Assembly (NCBI GenBank): GCA_001784635.1
Contig: MFRS01000001.1
Span: 30,050 to 49,967 of the forward strand
Source of the DNA: Candidatus Micrarchaeota archaeon RBG_16_49_10
GTDB taxonomy: Archaea; Aenigmatarchaeota; Aenigmatarchaeia; CG10238-14
DNA: 19,918 nt
Direction of reading: 5' to 3'
In this document: one piece after another, positions 13,347 through 19,918 of the stretch
Numbering within the stretch: position 1 is the stretch's first letter
Layout of the letters: each line of letters begins with the position of its first letter
The notes under the pieces: model-generated
Seen by the model: only the letters and a program-made list of their open reading frames with translations
Database searches by the model: none
What the model was told of the DNA's origin: nothing
Made by a program: the position numbers and the translations under genes

Positions 13347-13883
13347 ATGAAGTGCGCAAAGGACATAATGACGACTGATGTCGTCTGCCTGGGGGCGGAA
13401 GATTCCATAATAGACGCGGCCAAGTTCTTCGCAGAGATGAACATACATGGCGTGGCTGTGATAGATGAAGGCAGGCTTGTGGGTATACTCACTGTTACTG
13501 ACATCCTGAAGTTCATAGACCTCCGCCTCAAGGACCCTTTGAATCTGCCGGCGACCAACATCTCCAACGTGCTGATAAACCTCGTGTCCGCCGTCGTGCA
13601 GGACAAGAAGTTCAAGGTTCAGCTCTCCAGGATGAACGGCATGAGAGTGAGGGACTTCATGACTCGCAACCCCATAACGGTGGAGAAATCAACCAGCATA
13701 GTCAGGATAGCGGAGATAATGAACGACCACAGCCTCCATAGGCTACCTGTGGTGGACAGGGGCAAAATTGTGGGGATGGTCACAGCCTCTGACCTGATGG
13801 ACTCTCTCGTTCCGGAGAGGCAGGGGGAGATGGAAGAAAAGGCGAAAAGCGAGGAACCCTCCCAGAGCGACTACATGAGCTAG
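13347..13883 (+). CDS. paired CBS-domain protein
   Basis: 178 residues made of two CBS motifs. First: AKDIMTTDVVCLGAEDSIIDAAKFFAEMNIHGVAVIDEGRLVGILTVTDIL (about 4-54). Second: VRDFMTRNPITVEKSTSIVRIAEIMNDHSLHRLPVVDRGKIVGMVTASDLM (about 100-150), with an inter-domain helical stretch and an acidic, Ser-rich tail. CBS pairs usually bind adenine nucleotides and regulate a partner; as a stand-alone protein its partner is unknown. A TATA-like TTTTAAAAA lies about 25-33 bases before the ATG, consistent with leaderless translation. Same strand as metG and the SIMPL gene, but with its own promoter. Confidence 0.9.
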   Translation: MKCAKDIMTTDVVCLGAEDSIIDAAKFFAEMNIHGVAVIDEGRLVGILTVTDILKFIDLRLKDPLNLPATNISNVLINLVSAVVQDKKFKVQLSRMNGMRVRDFMTRNPITVEKSTSIVRIAEIMNDHSLHRLPVVDRGKIVGMVTASDLMDSLVPERQGEMEEKAKSEEPSQSDYMS

Positions 13884-13917
13884 ATTGTTCGGCGCTCCCC
13901 TTACATAACCCAAATCC

Positions 13918-13927
13918 TATATAAAAA
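13918..13927 (+). promoter_or_regulatory. TATA box of the SIMPL gene
   Basis: TATATAAAAA about 21-30 bases before the ATG at 13948; AGGTT directly before the ATG may serve as ribosome site. Confidence 0.65.
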
Positions 13928-13947
13928 TGGCATCCAATAATTAGGTT

Positions 13948-14709
13948 ATGAAAACCACAACTTTGGGAGCAATACTGTTGATATTGCTTTTGGTAGCGAG
14001 TTCAGCGATATACACGGCTAAGGCGGCCACAAGCGGCGTCGACTCGGAAGAGGAGAAGAGGACGCTGTATGTCAACGGCGTCTATACCGCATCGGTGGAT
14101 CCGGACACATTCGTCGCGATTGTGACAGTGGAGACGCAGGCCGCGAAGGCGGCTGACGCGCAGAAGGCCAACGCGGACATATCGGCCAGGGTAGAGAAGG
14201 CGGTTAAGTTTACAAATAAGCTCTCGACCGTCTCCTACACCATACAGCCTGTCTACGAGTGGCAGAGGTGCGTTGATTCGGACTATAGGTACCCATGCAC
14301 GGAGAAGCCGATACTCGTCGGCTACAAGGCCGTCCACACCTACAAGTTCGAGACCAAGGAGCTGAAGAGGGGTGGCGAGGCTTTGGACGCGTTTGTGACT
14401 GCGGGGGCGACCAACATAAACTCGATAACATTCGAGCTGTCCCCCGAGCTCCAGACTAAGGTCCAGCTGGAGGCCCTTGAGAATGCGGCGAAGAACGCCA
14501 AGACGAAGGCTGTTGTGATAGCAAAAGGGTCGGAAGTAACATTGGGTAAGCCCATATCAATAAGCGAGGGCTACTACTACGTTCCGATGCGCTATGACTA
14601 CGCCTACGACATGAAGGCCGGAGGCGCTGCAGAATCCGCGCCCACAAATATAATACCGGGGCAGGTCGATGTCTCAGCCAGTGTTTCAGTGACTTATGAG
14701 ATATTTTGA
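13948..14709 (+). CDS. secreted SIMPL-domain (DUF541) protein
   Basis: 253 residues. Signal peptide at 1-26 (KTTTLGAILLILLLVASSAIYTAKA). The mature part follows the SIMPL layout: LYVNGVYTASVDPDTFVAIVTVETQAA, then a helix of repeated Ala/Lys (AADAQKANADISARVEKAV), STVSYTIQPVYEW, LVGYKAVHTYKFET, DAFVTAGATNINSITFELS, ALENAAKNAKTKAVVIAKGSEVTLGKPISISEG, and a final VSASVSVTYEI strand. The family is periplasmic or extracellular in bacteria and archaea; its biochemical role is unsettled. Two cysteines (RCVDSDYRYPC) may form a disulfide in a loop insertion. GC-rich codons like the backbone. Confidence 0.9.
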   Translation: MKTTTLGAILLILLLVASSAIYTAKAATSGVDSEEEKRTLYVNGVYTASVDPDTFVAIVTVETQAAKAADAQKANADISARVEKAVKFTNKLSTVSYTIQPVYEWQRCVDSDYRYPCTEKPILVGYKAVHTYKFETKELKRGGEALDAFVTAGATNINSITFELSPELQTKVQLEALENAAKNAKTKAVVIAKGSEVTLGKPISISEGYYYVPMRYDYAYDMKAGGAAESAPTNIIPGQVDVSASVSVTYEIF

Positions 14710-14741
14710 TTTTTTTTCTTTTTCCCTTATTTTTCTCCCCA
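14707..14741 (+). terminator. oligo-T terminator after the SIMPL gene
   Basis: Immediately after the TGA stop come T-runs (eight Ts, then five, three, five), the form expected of an archaeal intrinsic terminator. No strong hairpin precedes it. Confidence 0.6.
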
Positions 14742-14794
14742 AGATTTTGAAATCCAAATTATACAGCTAACCAGCTGTTTTATCCACGCCCGTG

Positions 14795-15466
14795 TCAATC
14801 ATATCTCAATACTTCCATTTCCATGGCTTTGAAGGGTAATTTTGGCAAATTGTAACGTCTTTTATCATTTCTAGGAATATGGATAAATTTGTCAACTTCA
14901 CCCATAAACTTTCTAAAATCATAACTGTCAATTGTTTCTTGGAGTTTGCGTACTTCCATAACAGCTTTTGTCGAATTAGCGATAACATCAATATCCGGTG
15001 AATAGCATAAGGTAATCTCACGGGTTTGTCTCAAGTGCGGTGGTGTTTGTATTCCAGACACAGCTCTGTTTTCATAGCGAAATGTATCTCCCCAAAGAGC
15101 CAAAAAAGCCGCCAAAAATGCCTCAGTTTCTGATGGTTCAATATGAGTTTGAATGATAGCTTTTCCATGGCCATTAACTTGCTGTTTTTCAGGTAAAATA
15201 ACGTCCCTTCTTTTCCCCCTTATTACCCATTGACCTAAACCAAAATTAAGCCAAATGATAGGGTCATTAGATAATATGACTTCCACTTCGGCTTGTGGAT
15301 TGCCAAACGTCGTAAAACTTAAAGGTTGAACAGAATGCGCCCTCATATATTCACTCAACTCAGTTCCCACTTGACTTGTTGGAACTAACAAACGGTTTCT
15401 GTAACCTGGTGCAATCTGCCCATTTACGCCTTCCAATTGATAAGAGTTTCCGCCTAGAAACTTCAT
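14795..15466 (-). CDS. hypothetical protein
   Basis: 223 residues, family not recognised. It is soluble, with mixed strand and helix. Recognisable segments are GGNSYQLEGVNGQIAPGYRNRLLVPTS at the start, LNFGLGQWVIRGKRRDV, HGKAIIQTHIEPSETEAFLAAFLALWGDTFRYENR in the middle, and a basic C-terminus (IHIPRNDKRRYNLPKLPF). No signal peptide or membrane segment. The ATG has a TATA-like TTATTTAAAATTAA about 15-30 bases upstream and no clear ribosome site. AT-rich, unlike the preceding SIMPL gene, and adjacent to the AT-rich hydrolase gene, so probably part of the same acquired segment. Confidence 0.65.
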   Translation of the reverse strand: MKFLGGNSYQLEGVNGQIAPGYRNRLLVPTSQVGTELSEYMRAHSVQPLSFTTFGNPQAEVEVILSNDPIIWLNFGLGQWVIRGKRRDVILPEKQQVNGHGKAIIQTHIEPSETEAFLAAFLALWGDTFRYENRAVSGIQTPPHLRQTREITLCYSPDIDVIANSTKAVMEVRKLQETIDSYDFRKFMGEVDKFIHIPRNDKRRYNLPKLPFKAMEMEVLRYD

Positions 15467-15710
15467 GAATTAACTACGGCAATTAATTTTAAATAACCCC
15501 TTTTCGGGTTCAGGTAGGCTGTTTACACTCTTTTACCTTCCCCTGAAAACCCTTTAAATCAGTAAAGTATTAAGTTGTTTGTTTTTGTTTGAGAAAATGT
15601 TATTCTCTTCAACACCCATTTTTATCAACTTTTAGGTTAATGTAAATTGATTTATGGGGAATTAGCACTCCTTACTAAATAATAAGAAAAGGAAAATCAA
15701 AAACTAATGT

Positions 15711-17672
15711 ATGAATAAAATCAGAGCTTTATTTTCATTTATTTTAATACTGCTTCTGATAACTCTTCCTAATGCTAAAGCATTATGGGAACAGAAAACA
15801 GTTTACCTTGGAAACGACCTTCCTTTATCCATACCCACGGATTTGCCGAATGGGCTTGGCGACACCAAATTTTTTGTGATGAAGAAAACCACCCCCACCA
15901 CGGCTCGGCCAGAAAAATTTGGTCTCTCCGGAGCCCATGGAGAATGGGATTTTATTTTGGCGGATCTTTACAACAACTTTTATGGAACTCAAAAAACCGG
16001 TGACGAGTATTTAGAGAAACATTTTGCCATGCTGGCTGCTTTGGGCGTTTCCTGGATAAGAATGGATGTTTCTTGGGAAAGGGTAGAAAACCCACAAGGT
16101 CAATTTAACTTCGCAACCTTTGATAAAGTCTTTGATATGGCAAAAAAGTACAATTTAACGATTTTGGGGACAGTGATGTTTACTCCTTCTTGGCTGTATA
16201 GTCAATGCCCAGGCAAGCTAGCAGGTGCTCCTTGGTATACCTCCCCTAGAGATTTAAATGCGACTGGGAGCGCTCTTTACAACAACTTTGTTGCCGAAAT
16301 GGTTAATCGCTATAAACCTGGTGGGACAAGATACCCCAATAGTGATTATGGAATTTCCTATTGGCAGATTTGGAACGAGGAAGATATTGCATTTTGGACC
16401 GATTGTCAAACCGGAGAGCAAGGAAACCTGACAACATACGCCTATCTCCTTAAAAGCGCATATCAAAAAATTAAAAGCGTTGACCCTAACGCTAAAGTGG
16501 TGATGGGAGGGCTGACCCATCTTGACCCAAGTAATAAACTTACCACTCTCTATAGTTTTCTTCCTAACAAGGATTTTGATATTTTAGATATACACTATTA
16601 TGAAACAGATCAAGGTGCTGCCTTAACTGACAAGATTAATGCCTTTGCCAATGTCAGAGATGGGAAAGGTGATAGCGTAAAAGAGATTTGGGTTACAGAG
16701 ACCAGTAATGGCGATGTAAATTACCAATCAACTTATCTTCAGAATGTCTTTAATCAACTGGAGGCACTAGAGGGAAGAAATGTCAAAAAGGCTTTCTGGT
16801 GGGGGTCGCGGGGATATTTTTTTGATGCAGGTAACCCAAATCCTGGAGAAAGAACCTATGCTATCATGGATACCAACTTTTATCCAAAAGAGGTCTATTT
16901 TGCTTTTGGCGAGTGGTTGGGGACAACACAGAAAAAAGGGGAAGTCTCCGCTTCGGTGACGGGAGGCACTGTAAACGCCATTATCCCAGCTAATTTACTT
17001 GATGAGGCAGGAGATTACGTCGTCTTTTATGCTTCTGTCTCAAAAATGGTCACTGCTCTCCCTTTAACAGTTAAAGTTCTTCCTAATACTGTTCCCAATT
17101 GTTCTAATCTTTCCGGTCCTTCACAAATCACTCTTGGCCTGAGTGGTACCTATACGGCCACTTTCTCTTCATCCCAAGGAAATTTACAAGGAGAAATTGT
17201 TGCCAGTCAAAACGGTAGCTCAAGTTTGGTGTGGTTTCCGGGCTCAAGAGTAATTTCAGGAACAGAAGGGACTCTCTCTTATGTTTGGACACCTACTAAA
17301 ATAGGAACTTATGATCTCTTTTGCCGAGCCTGGAATGATGCTATTGCCGAATGCCGAGGTAATCCTAACTATGTTGATGGACCGCCAAGGTACCCATGTA
17401 TTGGTCCTAACTCTTCTATGACAGTAGAGGTTGTTCCTACATCTACAACAACCACTTCAACCACCACAACCAGTCCAACCACTGTCCCTCAGACGACGAC
17501 GGTGACGGACAACTCCCCTAGGTGGTTGAGCGTCATGAGGGACCCCTTGGCTGTCATCTTCGGCCTGCCGGTCAGGCTCGTGTCTGAGTGGGTGGACGAC
17601 TGGGGGATACAGAAGGTCATAGTGGAGGAGAATTCTACCGGGGTGTGGGTGAACCACACGGTATACGAGTGA
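15711..17672 (+). CDS. secreted clan GH-A glycoside hydrolase with Ig-like domains (chimeric 3' end)
   Basis: 653 residues. Signal peptide at 1-24. A beta/alpha-barrel hydrolase of the GH39/GH5-like type spans about 95-405: LAALGVSWIRMDVSWERVEN opens it, YWQIWNEEDI carries the likely acid/base Glu 223, and KEIWVTETSNGD the likely nucleophile Glu 330. Next come a small beta region, an Ig-like domain with four or more Cys (about 460-575), a Thr-rich linker (about 577-597), and the first part of another Ig-like domain (SPRWLSVMRDPL...NSTGVWVNHTVYE). Substrate cannot be named; the exact GH family is undecided. DNA up to about 17,480 is AT-rich; the last 190 bases are GC-rich with backbone-like codons, so the enzyme seems joined to a host surface-protein tail within the linker. 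The TGA stop overlaps the next ATG. Confidence 0.85.
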   Translation: MNKIRALFSFILILLLITLPNAKALWEQKTVYLGNDLPLSIPTDLPNGLGDTKFFVMKKTTPTTARPEKFGLSGAHGEWDFILADLYNNFYGTQKTGDEYLEKHFAMLAALGVSWIRMDVSWERVENPQGQFNFATFDKVFDMAKKYNLTILGTVMFTPSWLYSQCPGKLAGAPWYTSPRDLNATGSALYNNFVAEMVNRYKPGGTRYPNSDYGISYWQIWNEEDIAFWTDCQTGEQGNLTTYAYLLKSAYQKIKSVDPNAKVVMGGLTHLDPSNKLTTLYSFLPNKDFDILDIHYYETDQGAALTDKINAFANVRDGKGDSVKEIWVTETSNGDVNYQSTYLQNVFNQLEALEGRNVKKAFWWGSRGYFFDAGNPNPGERTYAIMDTNFYPKEVYFAFGEWLGTTQKKGEVSASVTGGTVNAIIPANLLDEAGDYVVFYASVSKMVTALPLTVKVLPNTVPNCSNLSGPSQITLGLSGTYTATFSSSQGNLQGEIVASQNGSSSLVWFPGSRVISGTEGTLSYVWTPTKIGTYDLFCRAWNDAIAECRGNPNYVDGPPRYPCIGPNSSMTVEVVPTSTTTTSTTTTSPTTVPQTTTVTDNSPRWLSVMRDPLAVIFGLPVRLVSEWVDDWGIQKVIVEENSTGVWVNHTVYE

Positions 17673-18721
17673 TGGATATGGCGAAAATGGAAAGTATCGT
17701 GACCAATGCTTTGCTCATCATACTGATTGTATCGTTCGTATTTGCGCTGTCCATGTACCTCTACCCGAACAAAATCCGCTCGTTCATCGAGTTCATCAGG
17801 CTTGGCGTTCCCCTTCCCGGGAACCAGGTCCACTCGTTCGACTACACCATCCCCTCGTCAGACCTGCAGGAGAATGAAATGGTGGGCTACAGGTTCTACG
17901 CGCAGGACACGAAGGGCAATTGGAACGTGACCGACACCAACTACTTCACAGTCCAGGAGACGACTACCAGCACAACCACGCCATCAGGAGGCGGCGGGGG
18001 TGGAGGAGGCGGATCCTCAAGACTATCCAAGCTATGGTCTACAATACTCGCAAACGCAGAGAATGCGTGGGACATAGCAGACATGCAGCTCAGGGTCACC
18101 CAGATAAATTTCACCTCAAACGTGGAAAAGAGCAACGTCAGGCTGTATGCTCAAAGGCTGACCTCAAAGCCAGCCAACATATCAGAGAACCTCTCGGGTA
18201 GCGTGTATCAATACATTGAAATCACGAAATCCAACATAGAGAACTCGGAGATAAGGGATGCGAAAATCCAGTTCAAGGTCGACAAGAGCTGGCTGACTTC
18301 GAACGGCCTCCAACCCTCCGATATATCCCTGGCGAGATACTCTGGTGGCTGGGCCGATTTGCAGGCTGATAAGACGGGCGAGGACAGCAGCTGGGTTTTC
18401 TACAGGTCATCAGCACCAGGGTTCTCGACATTTGCAATTTATGCGGAAAATAATTCTGCGACTACGACAACTTCCTCTACAACAATAACAGCAGAAACCA
18501 CCCTACCGGTCGAGACGACAACCACCCAGCCGGCAAGGCTGGAGGGGAACACCAAGAACCTCTTGCTGATAATGACAATCATCTTCCTAGCTCTGGTCGG
18601 CGTCTTGATAGCGTTGAGGGTGATGTCAAAGAAGGGCAAGGAGACCGCTGGCGAGGACGAATTTGAGCAGCTGAAGGGCAAATGGTCCCGTTTAAATAGG
18701 AAAAATGGCGTTGTTGTGTAG
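17672..18721 (+). CDS. PGF-pre-PGF-type surface protein with two membrane segments
   Basis: 349 residues from the ATG in TGATG, coupled to the preceding gene. The frame extends upstream, but that part overlaps the hydrolase gene and has no support. Layout: N-terminal hydrophobic segment (about 9-32, TNALLIILIVSFVFALSMYLYP); the second half of an Ig-like domain (FDYTIPSSDLQENEMVGYRFYAQDTKGNWNVTD, about 54-90); a Thr/Ser and nine-glycine linker; a PGF-pre-PGF-like domain ending APGFSTFAIYAE (about 110-268); a second Thr-rich linker; and a C-terminal membrane helix (LLLIMTIIFLALVGVLIALRV) with a basic cytoplasmic tail. Probably a cell-surface protein anchored at the C-terminus. The N-terminal hydrophobic stretch seems to interrupt the Ig-like domain shared with the previous gene. 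Confidence 0.78.
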   Translation: MDMAKMESIVTNALLIILIVSFVFALSMYLYPNKIRSFIEFIRLGVPLPGNQVHSFDYTIPSSDLQENEMVGYRFYAQDTKGNWNVTDTNYFTVQETTTSTTTPSGGGGGGGGGSSRLSKLWSTILANAENAWDIADMQLRVTQINFTSNVEKSNVRLYAQRLTSKPANISENLSGSVYQYIEITKSNIENSEIRDAKIQFKVDKSWLTSNGLQPSDISLARYSGGWADLQADKTGEDSSWVFYRSSAPGFSTFAIYAENNSATTTTSSTTITAETTLPVETTTTQPARLEGNTKNLLLIMTIIFLALVGVLIALRVMSKKGKETAGEDEFEQLKGKWSRLNRKNGVVV

Positions 18722-18802
18722 GCTTCAGGTAATATCCTCAATTTGAATTCACCTAGCTGGTATTCGATGGTTGTCATATCCAACCGCCCTCCATAGCTGT
18801 TT

Positions 18803-18852
18803 CAAAATTTATAAAATTTTGGTGTGTATAATGTGCGGATATAGTGTGTATA
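18803..18852 (+). promoter_or_regulatory. inverted and direct repeats upstream of the aRF1 gene
   Basis: CAAAATTT-ATA-AAATTTTG is a perfect inverted repeat (18803-18821). It is followed by two direct copies of GTGTGTATA at 18822-18830 and 18844-18852, 22 bases apart, i.e. about two helical turns. They lie 40-90 bases before the probable TATA box and could be protein-binding sites, or the inverted repeat may end the upstream transcript. Confidence 0.35.
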
Positions 18853-18892
18853 GAGCCAGAGAAGAAGTTTAGTAAATTAAAATAGAATAAAG

Positions 18893-18900
18893 TATAAATT
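18893..18900 (+). promoter_or_regulatory. TATA box of the aRF1 gene
   Basis: TATAAATT, about 55 bases before the GTG at 18952 and about 13-20 before the alternative TTG at 18913. It predicts transcription from about 18920, which favours the GTG. Confidence 0.45.
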
Positions 18901-18951
18901 TAATTAAACCAATTGCTGACAAGGTGCGTTGTATTTAGCGAAGAGTCCTCG

Positions 18952-19918
18952 GTGAAGCTGAAGAAGCTTATGAAGTACCTTTCTGGAATAAGGGGCAGGC
19001 ACACCGAGCTGATATCCCTCTACATCCCTGCGGGCTACAACATCGCGGAGATCCAGAGCATGCTCAGGCAGGAGTACGCCCTCACGCAGAACGTCAAGTC
19101 CAGGACGACGAGGAACAACGTCCTCAACGCCCTCGAGAAGACGATGAACAGGCTCAAGCTCTTCCACCAGACGCCGAAGAACGGGCTCGTGATATTCTGC
19201 GGTAACGTCTCGGAGAAGGAGGGGCAGCAGGATATACAGACCTGGTCTATCGAGCCGCCTCAGCCCATGACGCAGAAGATTTACTGGTGCGACCAGACTT
19301 TCATCCTCGACCCGCTGAACGACATGATGAGGGAGAAGGAGGTCTACGGGCTGATATTGATTGACACGGGCGGTGCAACTATAGGGTTCCTGAGGGGGAA
19401 GAAGGTCATCCTGGAGAAGGAGATAGACTCCCTTGTGCCGGGCAAGACGGCAGCGGGAGGATGGAGTCAAATGCGCTACCTTAGGATACGTGAAGAGGCT
19501 AAGAACGATCACCTGAAGAAGACGGCCGAGATAGCCAACAACATATTCATGAAGGAGAAAGACCTGCAGGGCATAATAATAGGCGGCCCGGGCCCCTTCA
19601 AGGAGAAACTCAACACCGGGGAGTTCCTGAACTACCAGCTGGAGAAGAAGAAGCTCGGGGTGGTGGACACGAGCTACATGGGGTACAATGGCCTGGAGGA
19701 GCTAGTAGAAAGAGGCGAGCACCTGATACAGGAGGCGAGCATGCTCAAGGAGAGGAACCTTCTCATAAGGTACTTCGAGAACATCCAGAAAGACAACGGG
19801 CTTTCGGTCTACGGGTTTTTGAACGTCAGGAAGGCCCTGGAGATGGGGGCGGTCGAGAAGCTCATAGTCTCGGAGGAGTTCGACTGGACGAGGAAGCAGC
19901 TGGCCTGCACCTGCGGGA
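18952..19918 (+). CDS. prf1: archaeal peptide chain release factor aRF1, GGQ replaced by GGW (partial)
   Basis: Runs off the right edge; 322 codons visible. aRF1 recognises all three stop codons and triggers peptide release. Domain 1: GIRGRHTELISLYIPAGYN, then QNVKSRTTRNN (the NIKS loop as NVKS) and IYWCDQTF (YxCxxxF), both stop-codon-reading motifs. Domain 2 should carry the universal GGQ at the peptidyl-transferase centre, but the sequence is KTAAGGWSQMRYLRIREEA: Gln is Trp 171 (codon TGG at 19462-19464), with flanking GG and S-x-x-R/Y-x-R intact. Domain 3 starts normally (GPGPFKEKL, GLSVYGFLNVRKALEMGAVEKLIVSEEF) and the window stops at a CxCG zinc-type motif. The start is uncertain: GTG 18952, or TTG 18913 adding 13 residues. 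GC-rich backbone codons; no frameshift or internal stop, so not an obvious pseudogene. Confidence 0.92.
   Translation, partial: MKLKKLMKYLSGIRGRHTELISLYIPAGYNIAEIQSMLRQEYALTQNVKSRTTRNNVLNALEKTMNRLKLFHQTPKNGLVIFCGNVSEKEGQQDIQTWSIEPPQPMTQKIYWCDQTFILDPLNDMMREKEVYGLILIDTGGATIGFLRGKKVILEKEIDSLVPGKTAAGGWSQMRYLRIREEAKNDHLKKTAEIANNIFMKEKDLQGIIIGGPGPFKEKLNTGEFLNYQLEKKKLGVVDTSYMGYNGLEELVERGEHLIQEASMLKERNLLIRYFENIQKDNGLSVYGFLNVRKALEMGAVEKLIVSEEFDWTRKQLACTCG

Noticed and set aside
15484..15510. AACCC..GGGTT hairpin as a terminator or riboswitch
   Set aside because: Only five base pairs, no T-run after it on the plus strand, and it overlaps the upstream region of the 223-residue gene; too weak to call.
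17588..17671. Longer start for the PGF-pre-PGF protein
   Set aside because: It would overlap 85 bases of the hydrolase in another frame, giving Gly/Arg-rich low-quality sequence. The TGATG start is much more likely.
18904..19512. Reverse-strand 202-residue frame opposite aRF1
   Set aside because: The aRF1 frame is clearly real with conserved motifs; the antisense frame is Leu/Val/Arg-rich as expected from reverse reading of a GC-rich gene.

Overview
The window is archaeal. The evidence is an archaeal-type class 1 release factor (aRF1), a NurA nuclease, the beta subunit of ADP-forming acetyl-CoA synthetase, a tRNA-Gln with an intron in the anticodon loop, TATA boxes about 25-35 bases before start codons, Shine-Dalgarno sequences of the form TTAGGTGAT, and a PGF-pre-PGF-type surface protein. 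Thr-rich linkers, compact operons and small exported unknowns would fit a DPANN-like or related uncultured lineage, but that placement is inference.

Layout. 1-1869: end of an unknown gene, an exported Cys-rich protein, then acdB followed closely by a DUF457/YdjM-like membrane protein. 1870-2388: a tandem array of three tRNA-like units. Only the third is intact; it folds as a class II tRNA with a Ser-like acceptor end, anticodon UAU and a 20-base insertion in the T-loop. 2389-4367: a VTT-domain (TVP38/TMEM64) membrane protein behind intron-containing tRNA-Gln(CUG), and a divergent polysaccharide flippase. 4378-5530: a small unknown and a MinD-like ATPase that appears to start at CTG.

About 5540-10090 is an AT-rich accessory island. 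It holds a secreted matrixin-type metalloprotease, a small winged-helix protein, a ParD/RelE-type toxin-antitoxin pair, a MazF-type pair, a membrane protein and two unknowns. A short motif (YTCAAGGRAAT), sometimes inside a longer repeat of about 130 bp, recurs in the same orientation at the gene boundaries of this island.

10106-14709 returns to a GC-richer backbone: nurA, divergent metG (MetRS with a fused C-terminal tRNA-binding domain), a CBS-pair protein and a secreted SIMPL protein. 14760-17480 is AT-rich again, with an unknown gene and a clan GH-A glycoside hydrolase. That hydrolase changes abruptly to host-like GC-rich sequence inside its Thr-rich linker, and its last domain looks split across a TGATG junction with the following PGF-pre-PGF membrane protein.

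The window ends inside an aRF1 gene that keeps its stop-codon-reading motifs but has GGW in place of the catalytic GGQ. I consider this the most striking single observation. The housekeeping genes (acdB, metG, nurA, minD, aRF1) form the backbone; the AT-rich stretches look like acquired material. No integrase or transposase was seen.
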